DNA of 64,000 bases. Source: Tetrahymena elliotti 4EA. Its lineage: Eukaryota; Ciliophora; Oligohymenophorea; Hymenostomatida; Tetrahymenidae. Where the stretch lies: assembly GCA_000231825.2 (NCBI GenBank), contig JH720296.1:1-64000 (forward strand). The letters are read 5' to 3'. Each line of letters opens with the position of its first letter. Position 1 is the stretch's first letter. A program made the translations under genes and the position numbers. The notes under the pieces were generated by a model. That model made no database searches and had not been told where the DNA came from. It worked only from the letters and a program-made list of their open reading frames with translations. Of the stretch, positions 12,259 to 25,278 are shown in pieces.

Positions 12259-13733
12259 CTTAATTTTTTGTTCTTATTCTTTCCTTATTTGATAAATTTA
12301 AAGCTGTTGATAGACAAAAGATATTTTTTATATTAATTATATATTTTTAATAACTTTGGATTTTTATACATAATTAATGCACATAATATGAATAGCTCTA
12401 TAACTTTATTAATATTCATTCAAATGATACTTTTAGCAACAATCTACTTACTTAGGCTAACATATTTAATCTAAACTATTTATTAGCTATTATAAAACAC
12501 TCATATTCACTACAAATGTTAATCATTTTTAGAGTAAAAATAACTTCTAAAATATTTTTTAAAATTAAATTAGTTTTTAAAAACATCTCAATAGCTTTGT
12601 TTAGAAACCCTCTTTATTCATATTTAATAATTAACAAAATTATTCTTATTTATCTTAAGGATTTTATTCTAATTCAAATTCTTAAAGTCAATTTTATTTT
12701 ATTATCTTACAAAAAATTTTTTATAAATAAAAGAGATATCTGAAATAATAATTATTTTAATTAATTCATTAATTCTTCCATTTACATCTAAATTATTTTA
12801 AGAATTACTTTTACTATTCTGAGGTTCTCTCTTTTCTTTGAGATGTGTGATATTATTTATTGATTATCTCTCTTCACTCTTTAATAGACTCCTTTCAATC
12901 TTTTTGAAATTCAATTAAAAAACTCTGAAATTATAAAATAATCTATTTTTGATGAAATTTAAGTAGAATATTAAAAAATAAAAAAACTTTTTTTAATAAC
13001 TTAATAATTTTTTGTTAAATCTCTTTATGATTATGAATAATAAATTAGTGTGTATTTTAATAAATTTCATAAAAAATAGAAAAGGTTATGACTAACTTAC
13101 TAGCTACAATAAACAAAATGGAATTTACTTAACAAATTCACTTTGTGATAGTATCTAAAATAATTCAAAAATATACAATCGTTTCTAAAGATTTTGAAAA
13201 TTATAAACACTCTTAAATATAACAGTGAATCCTTTGTAAGTATTGAAAATAGAGGATCAACGACGATAAAAATCAAAATTTAATTAAATTCAAAAATAAA
13301 AAAGCCTGTTGATCAAGAATTAATTAATTACAAGAATTGAATATTTATTTATGTGATAATCGATCAAATACAAAGAGGTATATATATTTTTGACAAATCC
13401 GTTTATATATTTAATTGAAAACAAACAATTTAATACACTCTTACAATCAATCAGATAAAAAACCAAAAAAAATAAATTGATATTTCAAATAGGCAATAAG
13501 GTGTACACAATCAGTTTCTTCAAAAATTATAGCATTAAAAAATTAGCAAAATAAAATTGATATTAGTAAGTAGTAATAAATGATCACCAGCAATCAAAAG
13601 GTAAAACATTGATGCTCATCACATATTTATTTTCCATTATTTTGCAATCTATTCTAGCATGTGTAATCATATTTTAATTTTATAATTCAAAAAGGATTAA
13701 CTTAATACTAGTGGATATTCCCACTAATCAAAT
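12259..13733. other. Intergenic between divergent RPB12 and kinesin genes
   Basis: 1.5 kb of AT-rich spacer between two divergent genes; both promoters must lie here. A 75-codon frame at 12516-12743 has runs of Ile, Lys and Phe typical of chance translation of AT-rich DNA and is not called. Confidence 0.55.
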
Positions 13734-15877
13734 ATGAATAATGTCAGTATGAGTGGTGCTCCATAAAACACAAACAAAGATAATTGTAAAGTAGTTGTTA
13801 GAGTTCGTCCTCCCCTTCCTAGAGAAATAGAAGATGGTCGTTTCATATCTACAGTAAATTTCATTTGAATAATTATTTGATTTCCTTCCCATCTAACTGC
13901 TTTTAAGAAAATAAAATGATTTTCTTTATTCATGTATAGATATAAGTTTCTCCTGATGGCAAAAAAATTTGCATTTACGAATATTACAATATCGAGCTTG
14001 TTGAGCCAGAATAACTTCAAGATTATTTGAATAATCCAAATAACTATACTATGCATCAATTTTCTTTTGATAATGTTTACGATTAAGACTCTACTTAGGA
14101 AGAAGTATATGAGAACACAGCAAAATAATCAGTTATGAATGTACTTTAAGGATTTAATGCTACAATTATGGCTTATGGTTAAACAGGAACTGGTAAAACT
14201 TTCACTATGGAGGGGTTTAAGTACAACTCTATGGATCCTCAAAGAGGTATCATTCCTCGTTCTATCGAGGAAATCTTCAAGTACATAGAGAATTGCTCTA
14301 ACGAGAGTGTAATTTAATATGAAAAAAATTATTTTAAATGTAAAAAAAAAGAAACATTTTTTTTCAAATTAAAAAGTTTTTTTTTTTGAATCGTTAAAAA
14401 TCAAACAATCTAAATAGCAAGCTTTCTTATTCTTTTTAAATTTTTGAATCGTTTTTTTCAATTTTTTGTTTTTATTTTAAAGACTTAATTTATGGTCAGA
14501 GCAAGTTATCTTCAAATCTACAATGAAGTGATTAGCGATTTAATTAGAACTGATCGTAATAATCTCCTTATTAGAGAAGATAAAAAGAGAGGTGTCTTTG
14601 TTGATGGATTGTCTGAATGGGCTGTTAGAAATCCTAGCGAAATATTTTCACTTATTTAACGTGGTGCTTAGTTTAGAAGAACAGCTGCTACTAAAATGAA
14701 TGATGTTTCATCTCGTTCTCATGCTGTCTTCATTATTATAGTTGAATAAATGACTTTTAATGGAGATGAAGCTTCTTAATCATCTAAGTAAATTAGAGTT
14801 GGTAAGCTTAATTTAGTAGATTTGGCAGGTAGTGAAAGAGTTAGAGTAACAGGAGCTACTGGAAAGCGTTTGGAAGAATGCAAGAAAATCAATTAATCTC
14901 TATCTTGCCTAGGTAATGTTATTTCAGCCTTGACTGACTCTAAATCTCCTAAATCACATATTCCATATAGAGATTCAAAAGTAATTTAAATTACAAAAAA
15001 ATATTTTATTAATTGTTTTATTTAATTTTAGCTTACAAGATTATTAGAAGACTCTTTAGGTGGTAACTGTAAAACTACTATGATGGCTATGATTTCCCCT
15101 GCTCTAGAGGCCTTTAGTGAAGGTTTAAGCTCATTAAAATTTGCAAATAGAGCTAAAAATATTAAAAATCAACCTATCGTAAATGAAGATGTAGACCAAA
15201 GAGCATTATTAAGAAAATATGAAATAGAATTAAAAAAACTTAAACAAGAATTGGAAGAAAGAAACAAGATGCTAATTGATAAATCTCGTCTCATTCAACT
15301 TGAAGAAGACAAGAAAAGAGCTGAATTAGAAAAAAAGAATGCTATGGCAGCACTTGAAAAACGTTCTCGCGAATTCTTTTAAGAGAGAGAAGAAAAGAAG
15401 AAACTTGAAGAAAAAATAAGAAACATTAACACATAAATTCTTGTTGGTGGTCAAAAGATAGAAGACACTCCTTAATTCAGAAATGCATTGGAAGAATAAT
15501 AAAGAATAATTAGAACACAATATGAGAAGCGTCTCTAAGACCTTGAAAAAGAAAGAGAATAAATTACTGAAGATAAAGCTCAAGTTGACCGTTATAGATA
15601 ACTTTTATTAAAATAAAGAGATATAATGATTGCTTTGACAACCAGACTAAATGAGAGAGATGAAACTATTATTCAACTTTAAGAAGAACTTGATGCTTAT
15701 GATCGTATACACAGAGAAACTGAGGAATCTCTAGAATATCAAATTTAAAGAAATCAACAGCTAGAAAGTCTTCTATTAGAAAATGATATCTAATTCCCTA
15801 GAGATGACATGAGCAATTTTAAGAATGGCTAATATCAAAACCTTGTTTTAAATTAAAAAAAATCTGAAGAACTTTGA
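13734..15877 (+). CDS. Kinesin with N-terminal motor and coiled-coil tail
   Basis: Four exons (13734-13853, 13940-14308, 14483-14980, 15032-15877) encode 610 aa. The motor domain spans about residues 17-370. It has [14 protein letters not shown] at the start, P-loop GQTGTGKT at 120-127, switch I NDVSSRSH at 236-243, switch II DLAGSE at 276-281, and [19 protein letters not shown] near the end. From about 385 to 590 the protein is a long charged coiled coil, so a dimer is likely. An N-terminal motor followed by a short neck normally means plus-end-directed movement on microtubules, using ATP. The subfamily is not clear to me; the motor looks generally like kinesin-2 or the ungrouped/ARK-type kinesins. 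No FHA, PH or WD domain is seen in the tail. The P-loop Gln codon is TAA. Confidence 0.92.
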
Positions 15878-17350
15878 TAAGAAGTAAGTTAACTGCAATT
15901 AAAATTTAATAAATTGATCTTATTAATAAAAGATCAGTTGCCTAATTAGAACTTGATAAAAACTATATAATAAAACATTTAATTGTGCGTATATAAAATT
16001 ATAAATAATTATAACAATAATAGTTATTTACAATACAAATATATATATTATTAGTATTTCTTTGAAATATCCCTTAACGCTTATCTCCTTAATTAATATT
16101 TTTACTTTTTATTTAACATTTTTAATTAAAGTTTAAATGCTCCATCTAACATTTAATTAATTATTTTATGTTCAAAACAAAAGAAACCCATAAAGTCAGA
16201 TATACAAAAAATATTGAGGGTTAAAAATAAACATAAGTATATTTCTTAAAAAACTAAATCTTATAAAATATTCTATATGTGTTAGAAATAAAGTGATGGT
16301 TGTTAAAGGATTATGATAACAAATATGAAATCAAATTAGGCCTACTGATTATTTCTTTTTTATCACTTTATCATTAAATCTAAAATATTTTTATTTTCAC
16401 TTTACTTTGCATTAACTCCTTAAAAGTAAAAAGTCTCCATAAAATTAAAAAAAATGACACTGACTTTCCTCCCTTTCAAAAGTAAAGACAAAATCAACAA
16501 TGGATAGAATTCTTTTTGGATTCTTTTATTGAAGTAAAACTTACATTTTCATAGAACTTTATTATCACTTCTTTTAAAAAATAAAAATCTATTAAAAATA
16601 ATATTTTCAAATAAATTATCTCCTTATCTGCTTAGATAAAAATAATGACTATGACTCCTATAATTTTAAAATAAATTGAATAAAATATTAGATTCATTTA
16701 TAATGCTTTTATCCTTATATGATAATACAATTTAAATATTCTTATATTCGTTTTGCATTGAACAGCGTATTTTTAAAATAAACTATTCTTCATATCACAT
16801 TAAAATCTAAAAAATAAATTTATATCTACTTTTGTTAGAAGAAAAAAATGAGAGCTCCTCAAATTACTCAAACTATTAGATAAAAAATATCTAATTTTCT
16901 ATTCAATTCTCTTCTTTTTTTTAATTTTTTAAATTAATCTTTATTTAAATAAACATATTATTAATAATTTAGATTTATTACTCTAAAATGATTTTTCTTT
17001 TTAAATTTAACAAAGAACTTTTATAGCTAAAAACTTTTTTTATTTAATAAAAATTATTTATATCTAAGTAATTTAATGATAAAGAATTAACAACATAACC
17101 TATTTTCTGTTTGTTTTTTTTGGTAGAAATTAATTTAATTGCTACTTGCTTTAAAAATTTAGTTTACTTTAAAAATATTAAGCCATCTTATTAGCATCTT
17201 ATTTTTAATTATAAGGTTATCGCTTAGTTAATTAAAAAAATTAATGGTTACTTTTATGATTTCATTAAGATTTAATTAAATTAAAAATAAGTAGAATTAA
17301 GTTTTCATTTAGAGTAAAAAAACTAGACAATTTACCAATTTTTTGAGTAA
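15878..17350. other. Intergenic
   Basis: 1.5 kb AT-rich spacer between two plus-strand genes. It holds the kinesin 3' UTR and the promoter of the next gene; nothing else recognised. Confidence 0.6.
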
Positions 17351-20300
17351 ATGGCTGACCTTAATTCTTAAAATCAAGAACAAGAAGAAGTTTCTGAAGT
17401 GGAAAAGATTATAAGTTCCCAGTCTTTCTTAAAAAGCTAATAAGATTTGTACTTTGTGTGTGACTACCTTTAAGGATTTACATATATTAATAATCAGATT
17501 ATATAATACTAAGGAGATTCAAATGTCATTGCGAAATTAGTACCACATTTACAAATAAAAAGCATAAAAAAAGGAGAGGCCATTTATAAAAAGGGATAGA
17601 AAAATGAATATGTTTACTTTATTATGAAAGGGAAAGTAAGTTCATGGAAAAGCAAAAGCAAAGAAAGCATTGACTAGGAAAAGAATATCATAAATTAGAT
17701 TGAAAAACTACAAAAATTAATTGAATTTGAAGCTTAGCTGAAATAAGATAAGAAAAGTAAGTAAGAAAATGAAAAAAAAATACCTTTATGGGAAAAGGAT
17801 ATAGACTAATTGAAAAAGTAGCTAAATATCTTATAAAAATATGATTTTAAGTTATCTTCCATATTCTAAAATGAAGAAGGAATTAACACTACCAGTCTTG
17901 AAAAAATATATAATAGAAGGATAGATATTTTTGGTTATTCAAATAATCTATACAATACTCGTCCTGCAAATACAACAATAGCTGAAGCAGACTGCTAATT
18001 TTTATACATATCTGGAGAGGACTTCTATAATGTTTTCAATAAAGAAGTTTAAAAAATAAAATTTTTAATTCGTGTACTCTACACTTAGTTTAGTAATGTA
18101 GATAATACAATCTTACTAGCTTTAGCTTAATAATTTAAGTCTATATTTTATGATTTGAACTAAGAGATATATTCTCTTAATCCTTAACAGCACACAAGAA
18201 GCTAAAACTAACATAAAAAATCTTAAAATATATTCTAAACTGAATAAAATTCTAACCTAGCCTTTTTTATCATTTAAGATGGTAGTATTTTAGTCAAAGA
18301 AATTCATAATGGGTCTGATTACAACATATTCTCTCTTGGTTAAGAGTCTATGCTAGGAATTGAAAAGTATTCACCTACTTTTAACCAAGATTTTTCACAT
18401 TCTAATAATAATATAAAGTTTATTTGTACTTCAAATAAGCTATAATTGTTAGGAGTAACTAAAAAAGCTATTGAAGAGGTATAGCAAACCCATAATAGCC
18501 ATTAAATTCAACACATATTAACTGAATTAGGATAATAGCGTTCTAAATTTATCATTTAGCACTTAGAATAAATTAAAAAATTATTAAATCCTCAGCAAAT
18601 AAATAGACAAAGTACACAATTTAATCATAGAGATTAATTATAAAACAGGAATGATTAATCCAAAAATGTATCTAAATACGGATTCGTAAATAATATTCAA
18701 AGGGCTGATTCAAACCAAGAGCAAAATTAATAAATAGAATATGAAGATGATGGTGATGATACTCGTTTGATGCTGAAATTCTGCTAAAAAAGTAAAAAAT
18801 TTTAAATTAGTTAACTTTAAGAAACTGAAAACTAAAAATCACAAGCATATTTAAAATCTATTGTAAATAATATGCTTAAATTTAGGCCAAGCAAGCAAAA
18901 TATAAACCAAATTCAAGATGCAAACAAATCTCCTCTTTAGATAAGTAGAACAGTATCAGAAAGTAATTCTAAAATGCAATTTTCATAAGTAAATAAAGAT
19001 TCTAGTTCAATTAGTAACAAATAGAAAATATAAGATAATTAGCAAACTCATCATGAAAAATTAAGAGTATCAGAAAAATCTTTATTTAATAACTATTTAA
19101 GTGAGTCAAGTACTCCTATTTCTTAAAATATTGATAAAAAGTCTAATAAAAGTAAGTTATCTAATCAACCTAGCATAGATTTCACAAAAGAGGTTAACAT
19201 TTAAAAATCTAGCATGTTTCAGCAAAAAAATACAGCTAAAAATTTTCTTAGTAATTAGGAAGGTGACAAGTCTCCAACACCTCGGAGATTAGAAATTTCG
19301 TCTGTTGAGAGCTAAAATGACACAAATATTGACTGGATCACATTAGATTCAAAAGGAAACAAAATTTATGAAAAATATTATAGATAGTTATCAATAGAAG
19401 ATATAGGAGAAATAAAATAAAACAATACAAACTAAGAATAAAAAAAAATAATTTATAAGCAATAGAATAGTTAATAATCTGAAGGATAGACAAATATCTA
19501 AAAAAATAATGTAAGCTTTTAGTTGAAAGTAGATTCTCCAGCGTCTTCTTAATAAAAAAATGGAATATCGAAGCAAGTTAATAATCAAGATTAATAGAAT
19601 GTTAAAAAGAATAGGATTAATTTTACAACTAGAAGTAAAAATAATAGCTAAGTTTCTATAGTTTCTAAATCTATTATAAATAAATAAGAATTGAGAAGGT
19701 AACTTCAATTTAGTAATTTTGATGGATCTCCAATCAGTGATAGATTGAATTTCTTAAAAAGTTCTAGGAATTCATAGGATAGTTTATTAATTTAAGAAGA
19801 ATTTTTAGCTTAAGAGCTTTAATTAGATGAAGATTTTGAATTAAAGAATGGTAAACTCATATAAAAAAAGCCCCCATCATTTTCTGATTTGAGACAAGAT
19901 TTTATCTCTTCTGATAATCCTTATAGGTAATGTGCAGATTTAATTGAAAAATATAAAATGATATCAGAATCTAACAAATAATTTATAGAAAAAAATTGTT
20001 AAGACTACTACAAATAAATCTAAAAGCAAGTTGATGACTAAAAGTAAATTCTAAAGTTGAAAAAATAAAAGTAAAGTATGAGTAAAGATAAATCTAGCTT
20101 GTATCCTAGCAGAGTTAATAAATTATCTAATTCTTAAATAATCTTTAAAAGCCAGAAAATTTCAAGTATTTAAACTGACTTTTAAACACCTAGATCTTAA
20201 CAAAACTAATAAGATTCTTTAAATAGCTCAAGGATAAATTAAAATTTTTCTTTAAATAGACCATACTCTTCTTTGATTTCATCTGATTCCCCTCTGATTC

Positions 20301-21190
20301 ATTCTCCATCAATAGGATTCTAGTCTTTACTTTAATAATATAATAACTAAAATTAATTACCTTAGAACATTCAAGAGTAGTAATTGAAATAATCAGTTTT
20401 TTCTCTATCTCAAAGCCTATTCTAACCATAATTAAATTAGAATTCTTAAGGCTAGAAGGTATAAAATCAAGCTTAAATTGAAAGCTCCCCATCTCAAAAT
20501 ATGTATGTTAGTCTAAATTTGAGTAAGTTTGGTGTTATTTAAGATTATATCACAGATAGGCAAACAACTCTTAAATAAGTTCAAAAAATTGAAAGCACTA
20601 TTTAGAAGCCTAAAAAAAAAAGTAATATTTTAACAAAATAAAATATCAAAAATGAGGTATCTAGTGATTATTTTAATCAAGCAAGTAATAATGAATAATA
20701 AACAAAACAATTAGAAAATATGAGCAATTTTAGTTTTTAAAATAATAATATTAATGATTCCTCCCTTTTAATGATTAGAAGCTTAAAAACTGCAAATAAA
20801 AAATAATTTTCTAGACCTTAGTCAGTTTAAATTTAAAAATTTCTTTAGGAAAAATTTGTAAGAGATCAACCTTTAAGTTTTCATATGTAGTAAAGTATTG
20901 AAAACAGTTCATTTATCCCATCTAATTCTTATGTAAATATGATGCCAAGTTTTGAACCTAGGCTACAAATGAATTCAATTAATAGGCCTAACACAGCTAA
21001 CATCTTTAGATCAGTATAAAGCAAGAATATAAAAAATAAATAGAATTAAACTGGAGACGAATCTAATATAAATTTATAAGTCAGTGGAATTAACTAAAAT
21101 TCTAAAAGTTTAATTAACTCTACTCTCAAACCATCTTCTGAAAACAAGTAAAAAAATAAATTTAATATGTAATCTGTTTTTGTTAAATGA
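17351..21190 (+). CDS. Cyclic-nucleotide-binding-domain protein with long disordered tail, 1279 aa
   Basis: A single exon of 1280 codons, ATG at 17351, TGA at 21188-21190. Residues ~60-230 form a cNMP-binding (CAP_ED) beta barrel: KSIKKGEAIYKKGQKNEYVY and FIMKGKVS match its first strands. It is then interrupted by a charged insertion of ~80 residues with coiled-coil character. The phosphate-binding-cassette region follows as IFGYSNNLYNTRPANTTIAE. A second, more divergent barrel starts near residue 300 (LAFFIIQDGSILVKEIHNGS, then FSLGQESMLGIEKYSP). Neither site has the full FGE..L....RAAT consensus, so cAMP or cGMP binding is doubtful. Residues ~400-1279 are low-complexity S/N/Q/K-rich. There is no kinase, channel or cyclase domain, so this is neither a PKA/PKG nor an HCN channel. 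Role unknown; regulatory or scaffold function is inference. Confidence 0.87.
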
Positions 21191-21895
21191 TTTAAATCAA
21201 ATGTTAAAAAATGTTTTTAGTTTTTTTGTGTTTTAAATCAAAATATTTTTTATTTTTTAGATAAATTTAACATACATATTATGTATAACAAAGAACATTC
21301 ATTTCTATATTAATATCATTTAAATTAAATATTATCAAACAGATCTTTTTTTTTAAAATAATTGTTAATCTTTTTTTGAATAAAAAATATTCTAAATAAA
21401 AAAGCTTTGTTAAAAATGTAAGAATTTTTTTTTAATTATTTAAAATGTAATACTCTTTACTTTATTTTTATTCTTCATTTCTTTGTTTGAGTTTTATCAA
21501 TATTTATTAGAATTATTACCATTTGCTAAGCATAATTTTATTTTTCACTGGTACTTGATACTTGATCAAAATAGATATTTTTTCTTAAGATACATTTGTA
21601 ATAAAAGATATAAAAATATTTAGAGTGTTTTTTAAAAATTTAAAATAAAACATTTTTTAAGAATAAACTAAAATACTTAGATAAAAGTTACTGATGAAAA
21701 TTTAAAGGTAATGTGATATTTTTATAATTTAGCAAAAATATTAAATTTTAATAATATTTCTGGTTAAAATCAATAAACTATTAATTGGCTCAAAATCAAT
21801 ATTGTAGTTTAATTAATCTTATTAAAATATATAAGAATATTGATTGATTTTAGTTCCAAATAGTTCAGTAAATTAGAATACTTCAGAAATTTATA
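21191..21895. other. Intergenic
   Basis: AT-rich 0.7-kb spacer between two plus-strand genes. No gene recognised. Confidence 0.6.
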
Positions 21896-23218
21896 ATGAG
21901 CCAATTTTATGGTGGTAGCTCAATAGAGCTACTCCCAGCAAAGTAATTATGCCCTATTAATATGAATCTTTACAAAAAACAAAAAGATCCACAAGTATAC
22001 TTAGAAAAATGCTTTGTTGAGGCAAAGAAAATAGCACAATATGACTTTAGTTTAGATTAGATGACTGTTAAAGCTTTATATGAAATTTTAAGGGTCATGG
22101 GATTTTTTCCAAATGAATTTTAGCTTCATGAAGGATTTGAATATGGATGCTTTCAAAGCAAGTACTCAAAATATTTAAAAAATTTTACAAAATCTGGTAA
22201 TTCAGAAATATAATCTGATATAAAATAACAAAAATTAAAATCTGATGTAGCTTAAGTTGTAAAATAATCAAAAGATGGAAATGCAACAAAATTTGATTTA
22301 CCTAGTTATATTGAATGGCTTATTAATAATATGAGACAACTGAAATATGACCCTTATTTTTTAAGTTAAAATAACTAGAATAGCAATAACAGTAAAAGAA
22401 ATTTAAAAGGAAATTATTATCTGAATAATGAAGATAGTGGATATAATATCAGGGATAAAAGCTTCGATTTAGGATAAAACAATAAAAGTTTAATTTAGTA
22501 AAGAAGCAAAAGAGCAGTATCTACCACAAATGCTAACCAGCAATAAAATAATTAATTTAGTAAAGCACAGTAGCTTTTTGAAGATAATAAAGCTAAATAG
22601 TAAAAGCAAATGCAAGATTAAGTGAATAATTTAGTTAATATATTTGAGAGAATAGATTCCTTACGTAAAGATAAAGGATTAATGCCTTTAGATTTAAGTG
22701 ATTCTTCCTCAGATGAAGACGATTTTAATATGACTGAAGAAGAAAAAGCCTACAAAAACAAGATGAAAAAGAAATAATTAATAAGAAATATTCCATATGA
22801 TCCAGATATGCATGAATTAAATTAGCAAGTCAGCCATTTGAGAAACGAGGCTCAGAATGAAATTAAAAGTTTTATAGAGAAATGCAAACATAATCCATAA
22901 ATGCGTTTTAGGCTAGAGAAATCTATAAATAAATTTTAGAAAGATAGGATAGAAGCAAATGAAAGAATAGGAAAAATAGGAGCAGTTAATGCATAAAAAA
23001 GAATTACAACAACTAAAAAAAACTAAACAACAAAAGAACTTTCAGATGAAGAGTTTATTTAAAAATATGAAACAAATTTAATAAGAAATTTAAGAATAGA
23101 ACATCTGATGGAGAAGACAGATAAACCCAAAATGAGTTTTGAATAATAAATTAAGCCTGGAAGTATTTTAGAAAAAAGATTAAATAAGTTAATAAGAGAA
23201 AAAGGAAATTATTACTGA
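21896..23218 (+). CDS. Unknown protein, 440 aa
   Basis: A single exon of 441 codons from ATG at 21896 to TGA at 23216-23218. The N-terminal ~160 residues look folded: they contain CPINMNLYKKQKDPQVYLEK, then MTVKALYEILRVMGFFPNEF and PSYIEWLINNMRQLKYDP. A polar N/Q/S-rich linker follows, then an acidic patch DLSDSSSDEDDFN and a basic, helical C-terminal half that includes RFRLEKSINKFQKDRIEANE. I recognise no named family. The pattern (compact N-terminus, charged helical C-terminus) would suit a structural or adaptor protein. No membrane segment or signal peptide. The 3' end lies 840 bp upstream of the Imp4 gene on the same strand. Confidence 0.82.
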
Positions 23219-24058
23219 AAGAATATCATAACATCATATCTAACAAACACAAAAGAAATTAAGTAGCTGGCATTTATTGTAGATTTTAATAATAAAAAAT
23301 AAAAATATTACAAAAAATTCAAAAATTTAATAGCAGCAATAAAAATTGTTATTAAATATTAAAACATTAAATTAAGACTAAAATAACTAAATATAAATAA
23401 TAAAAGTATTTGTTTTTGTAATTGAAAATTGACTACAGAAAAACCTTCTACAATAATTTATTCATTTATTAAAAGATTTAAAAAAAGATAACATTTTTAA
23501 ATTATTTTATTTATCAAAATTACTTGTTATTCTATATTTTAAGTAGAATAACATTAATATTATAATAAGTAAATAAAAATCAAATATTTAGTTTTTATGA
23601 TTAAATTTAGAAAATAGTAAAATAATATTTAAAAACTTAAACATTTTATCAAAATATTAAAAAAATGATAATTATTTTTTTGTTGTTGTTTTTTTGGTGT
23701 TTTTCAAACAATTTTTGGTAAAAAAATAATATGCAAAAATGAGTGAATTGTAAACTTTATACATTTAAGCATGTAGAATTAATTTGAGAGATTGACTGGT
23801 AAACATATGCTTAGGATAGCTAGAAACAAAGAAGAAAGCTATCAGAAGCAAAAAAATTATGTACATACAATTTTAATAGGAGCTAAATTAGAATGAATGA
23901 TAAGAATTGAAAATAAAACAAAAAATAAATAGAAATTTGATTAAAAGATACATTTTGTTAATAGTTATTACGTTGTTATTAATTAATTAGTAAATAAACT
24001 AGATTAAGCTAAACTTAAAAATAATACTAAATAGAATATATTTTACAGATATCTTAAA
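23219..24058. other. Intergenic upstream of IMP4
   Basis: Spacer between two plus-strand genes. An ATG at 23739 opens only 18 codons before TGA, and another near 23811 opens about 30; I found no convincing splice that joins either to a longer frame. Confidence 0.5.
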
Positions 24059-25278
24059 ATGCTTAGAAAAAATATCAGAATGAGAAGAGAATATCTCTTC
24101 AATATGGAATAAGAGAAGAAGGCAAAAGATAAATACCAATAAAAAATTTAAGTCAAGAATGCAGTAGCTAGTAATACACTTTTATAATCTTTTTTCGATA
24201 TAAAACAATTTCTTTGGCATAAACAACTAAAATTAATGAAATATTTCAAAAATAATTATAGTGAATAAGAGTATACCTACTGAATTATATAAGGAATCTG
24301 AAAATTTGAAAAAAGAACTTTAGGTTAATGATATAAACACAATAAGTAAATTTTTTTAATTTATTTATTTAGCATACATAATTCTATGCTAAGTAGAATA
24401 ATCAATTATTCATAATTAATTTATATTTTTTAAAGTTCCTAGAAATCATATTGATGATGAATATGCTACTGCTGAATATAGAGAGCCTATGATTTTAATT
24501 ACTACTTCCAGAGATCCTTCTCCAAGATTAGTTAATTTTTAAAAGGTAAAAAAAATAATATTTTTTATTTTTCAAAGAGGATTCATAAATGGCGTCTATT
24601 TTTGTATATTTGGGATATTCCAAAAACAAAGCAGCAAATAACTAAATAATATATAGATATGAAAATAAAAATATTGAATTCACATTTATTTAAAAATATT
24701 ATTTTATATAATAGGAACTTGTCTCATTCTTCCCTAATAGTGAGAGAATGAATAGAGGTTAAACTGTAGTTAAAGAATTAAGTAGATATTGTATATAAAA
24801 GAATGTCACTGATTTAGTTATTTTACATGAGCATAGAGGTGAACCTGATGGTATGATTATTACTCACTTCCCTCTTGGCCCAACTCTTTATCTAGGTATT
24901 AAAAACGTTGTTTTACGTCATGATTTAAAAAATGAAAAGCTTGATGCAGTCAGCAAATAAAATCCTCACTTGATCTTCAATAATTTCAATACACCTTTAG
25001 GAGAAAGAATAACCTCAATATTTAAGCATTTATTCCCTGTACCAAAGCATGATTCAAAGAAAGTAATCACTTTCTCAAATAATAGTGATCTTATTTCTGT
25101 TAGACATCATGTTTATGACAAAGTTGATTATAAAACTGTAGACCTCATTGAACTTGGTCCACGTTTTGAATTAAAACCATACTAAATTTCTTTGGGAACA
25201 TTAGATTAAACAGAAGCTACTAAAGAATGGGTACTTCGTCCTTATATGAATACTGCCACTACTAGATAAGCTTTTTGA
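24059..25278 (+). CDS. IMP4: U3 small nucleolar ribonucleoprotein Imp4
   Basis: Four exons (24059-24170, 24262-24345, 24436-24545, 24715-25278) encode 289 aa; human IMP4 has 291. The start MLRKNIRMRREYLF matches the conserved N-terminus of the family. The Brix domain occupies about residues 85-265: ILITTSRDPSPRLVNF, NSERMNRGQTVVKEL, VILHEHRGEPDGMIITHFPL, GPTLYLGIKNVVLRHDL, LFPVPKHDSKKVITF and GPRFELKPYQISLGTL are all close to human and yeast Imp4. Imp4 acts in the nucleolus with Imp3 and Mpp10, binding U3 snoRNA and pre-rRNA to allow early cleavages that release 18S rRNA. The Gln in the MNRGQ motif is TAA. All intron phases agree, so the model is firm. Confidence 0.96.

Noticed and set aside
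12516..12743. 75-codon plus-strand frame
   Set aside because: Ile/Lys/Phe/Leu-rich translation typical of AT-rich spacer; no motif or intron signals.
13724..14059. 111-codon minus-strand frame
   Set aside because: Lies antisense to kinesin exons 1-2 and the intron between them; composition is a shadow of the motor domain.
23739..23900. Possible small gene upstream of IMP4
   Set aside because: The two short ATG frames end at TGA after 18 and about 30 codons and no GT..AG splice extended them convincingly.
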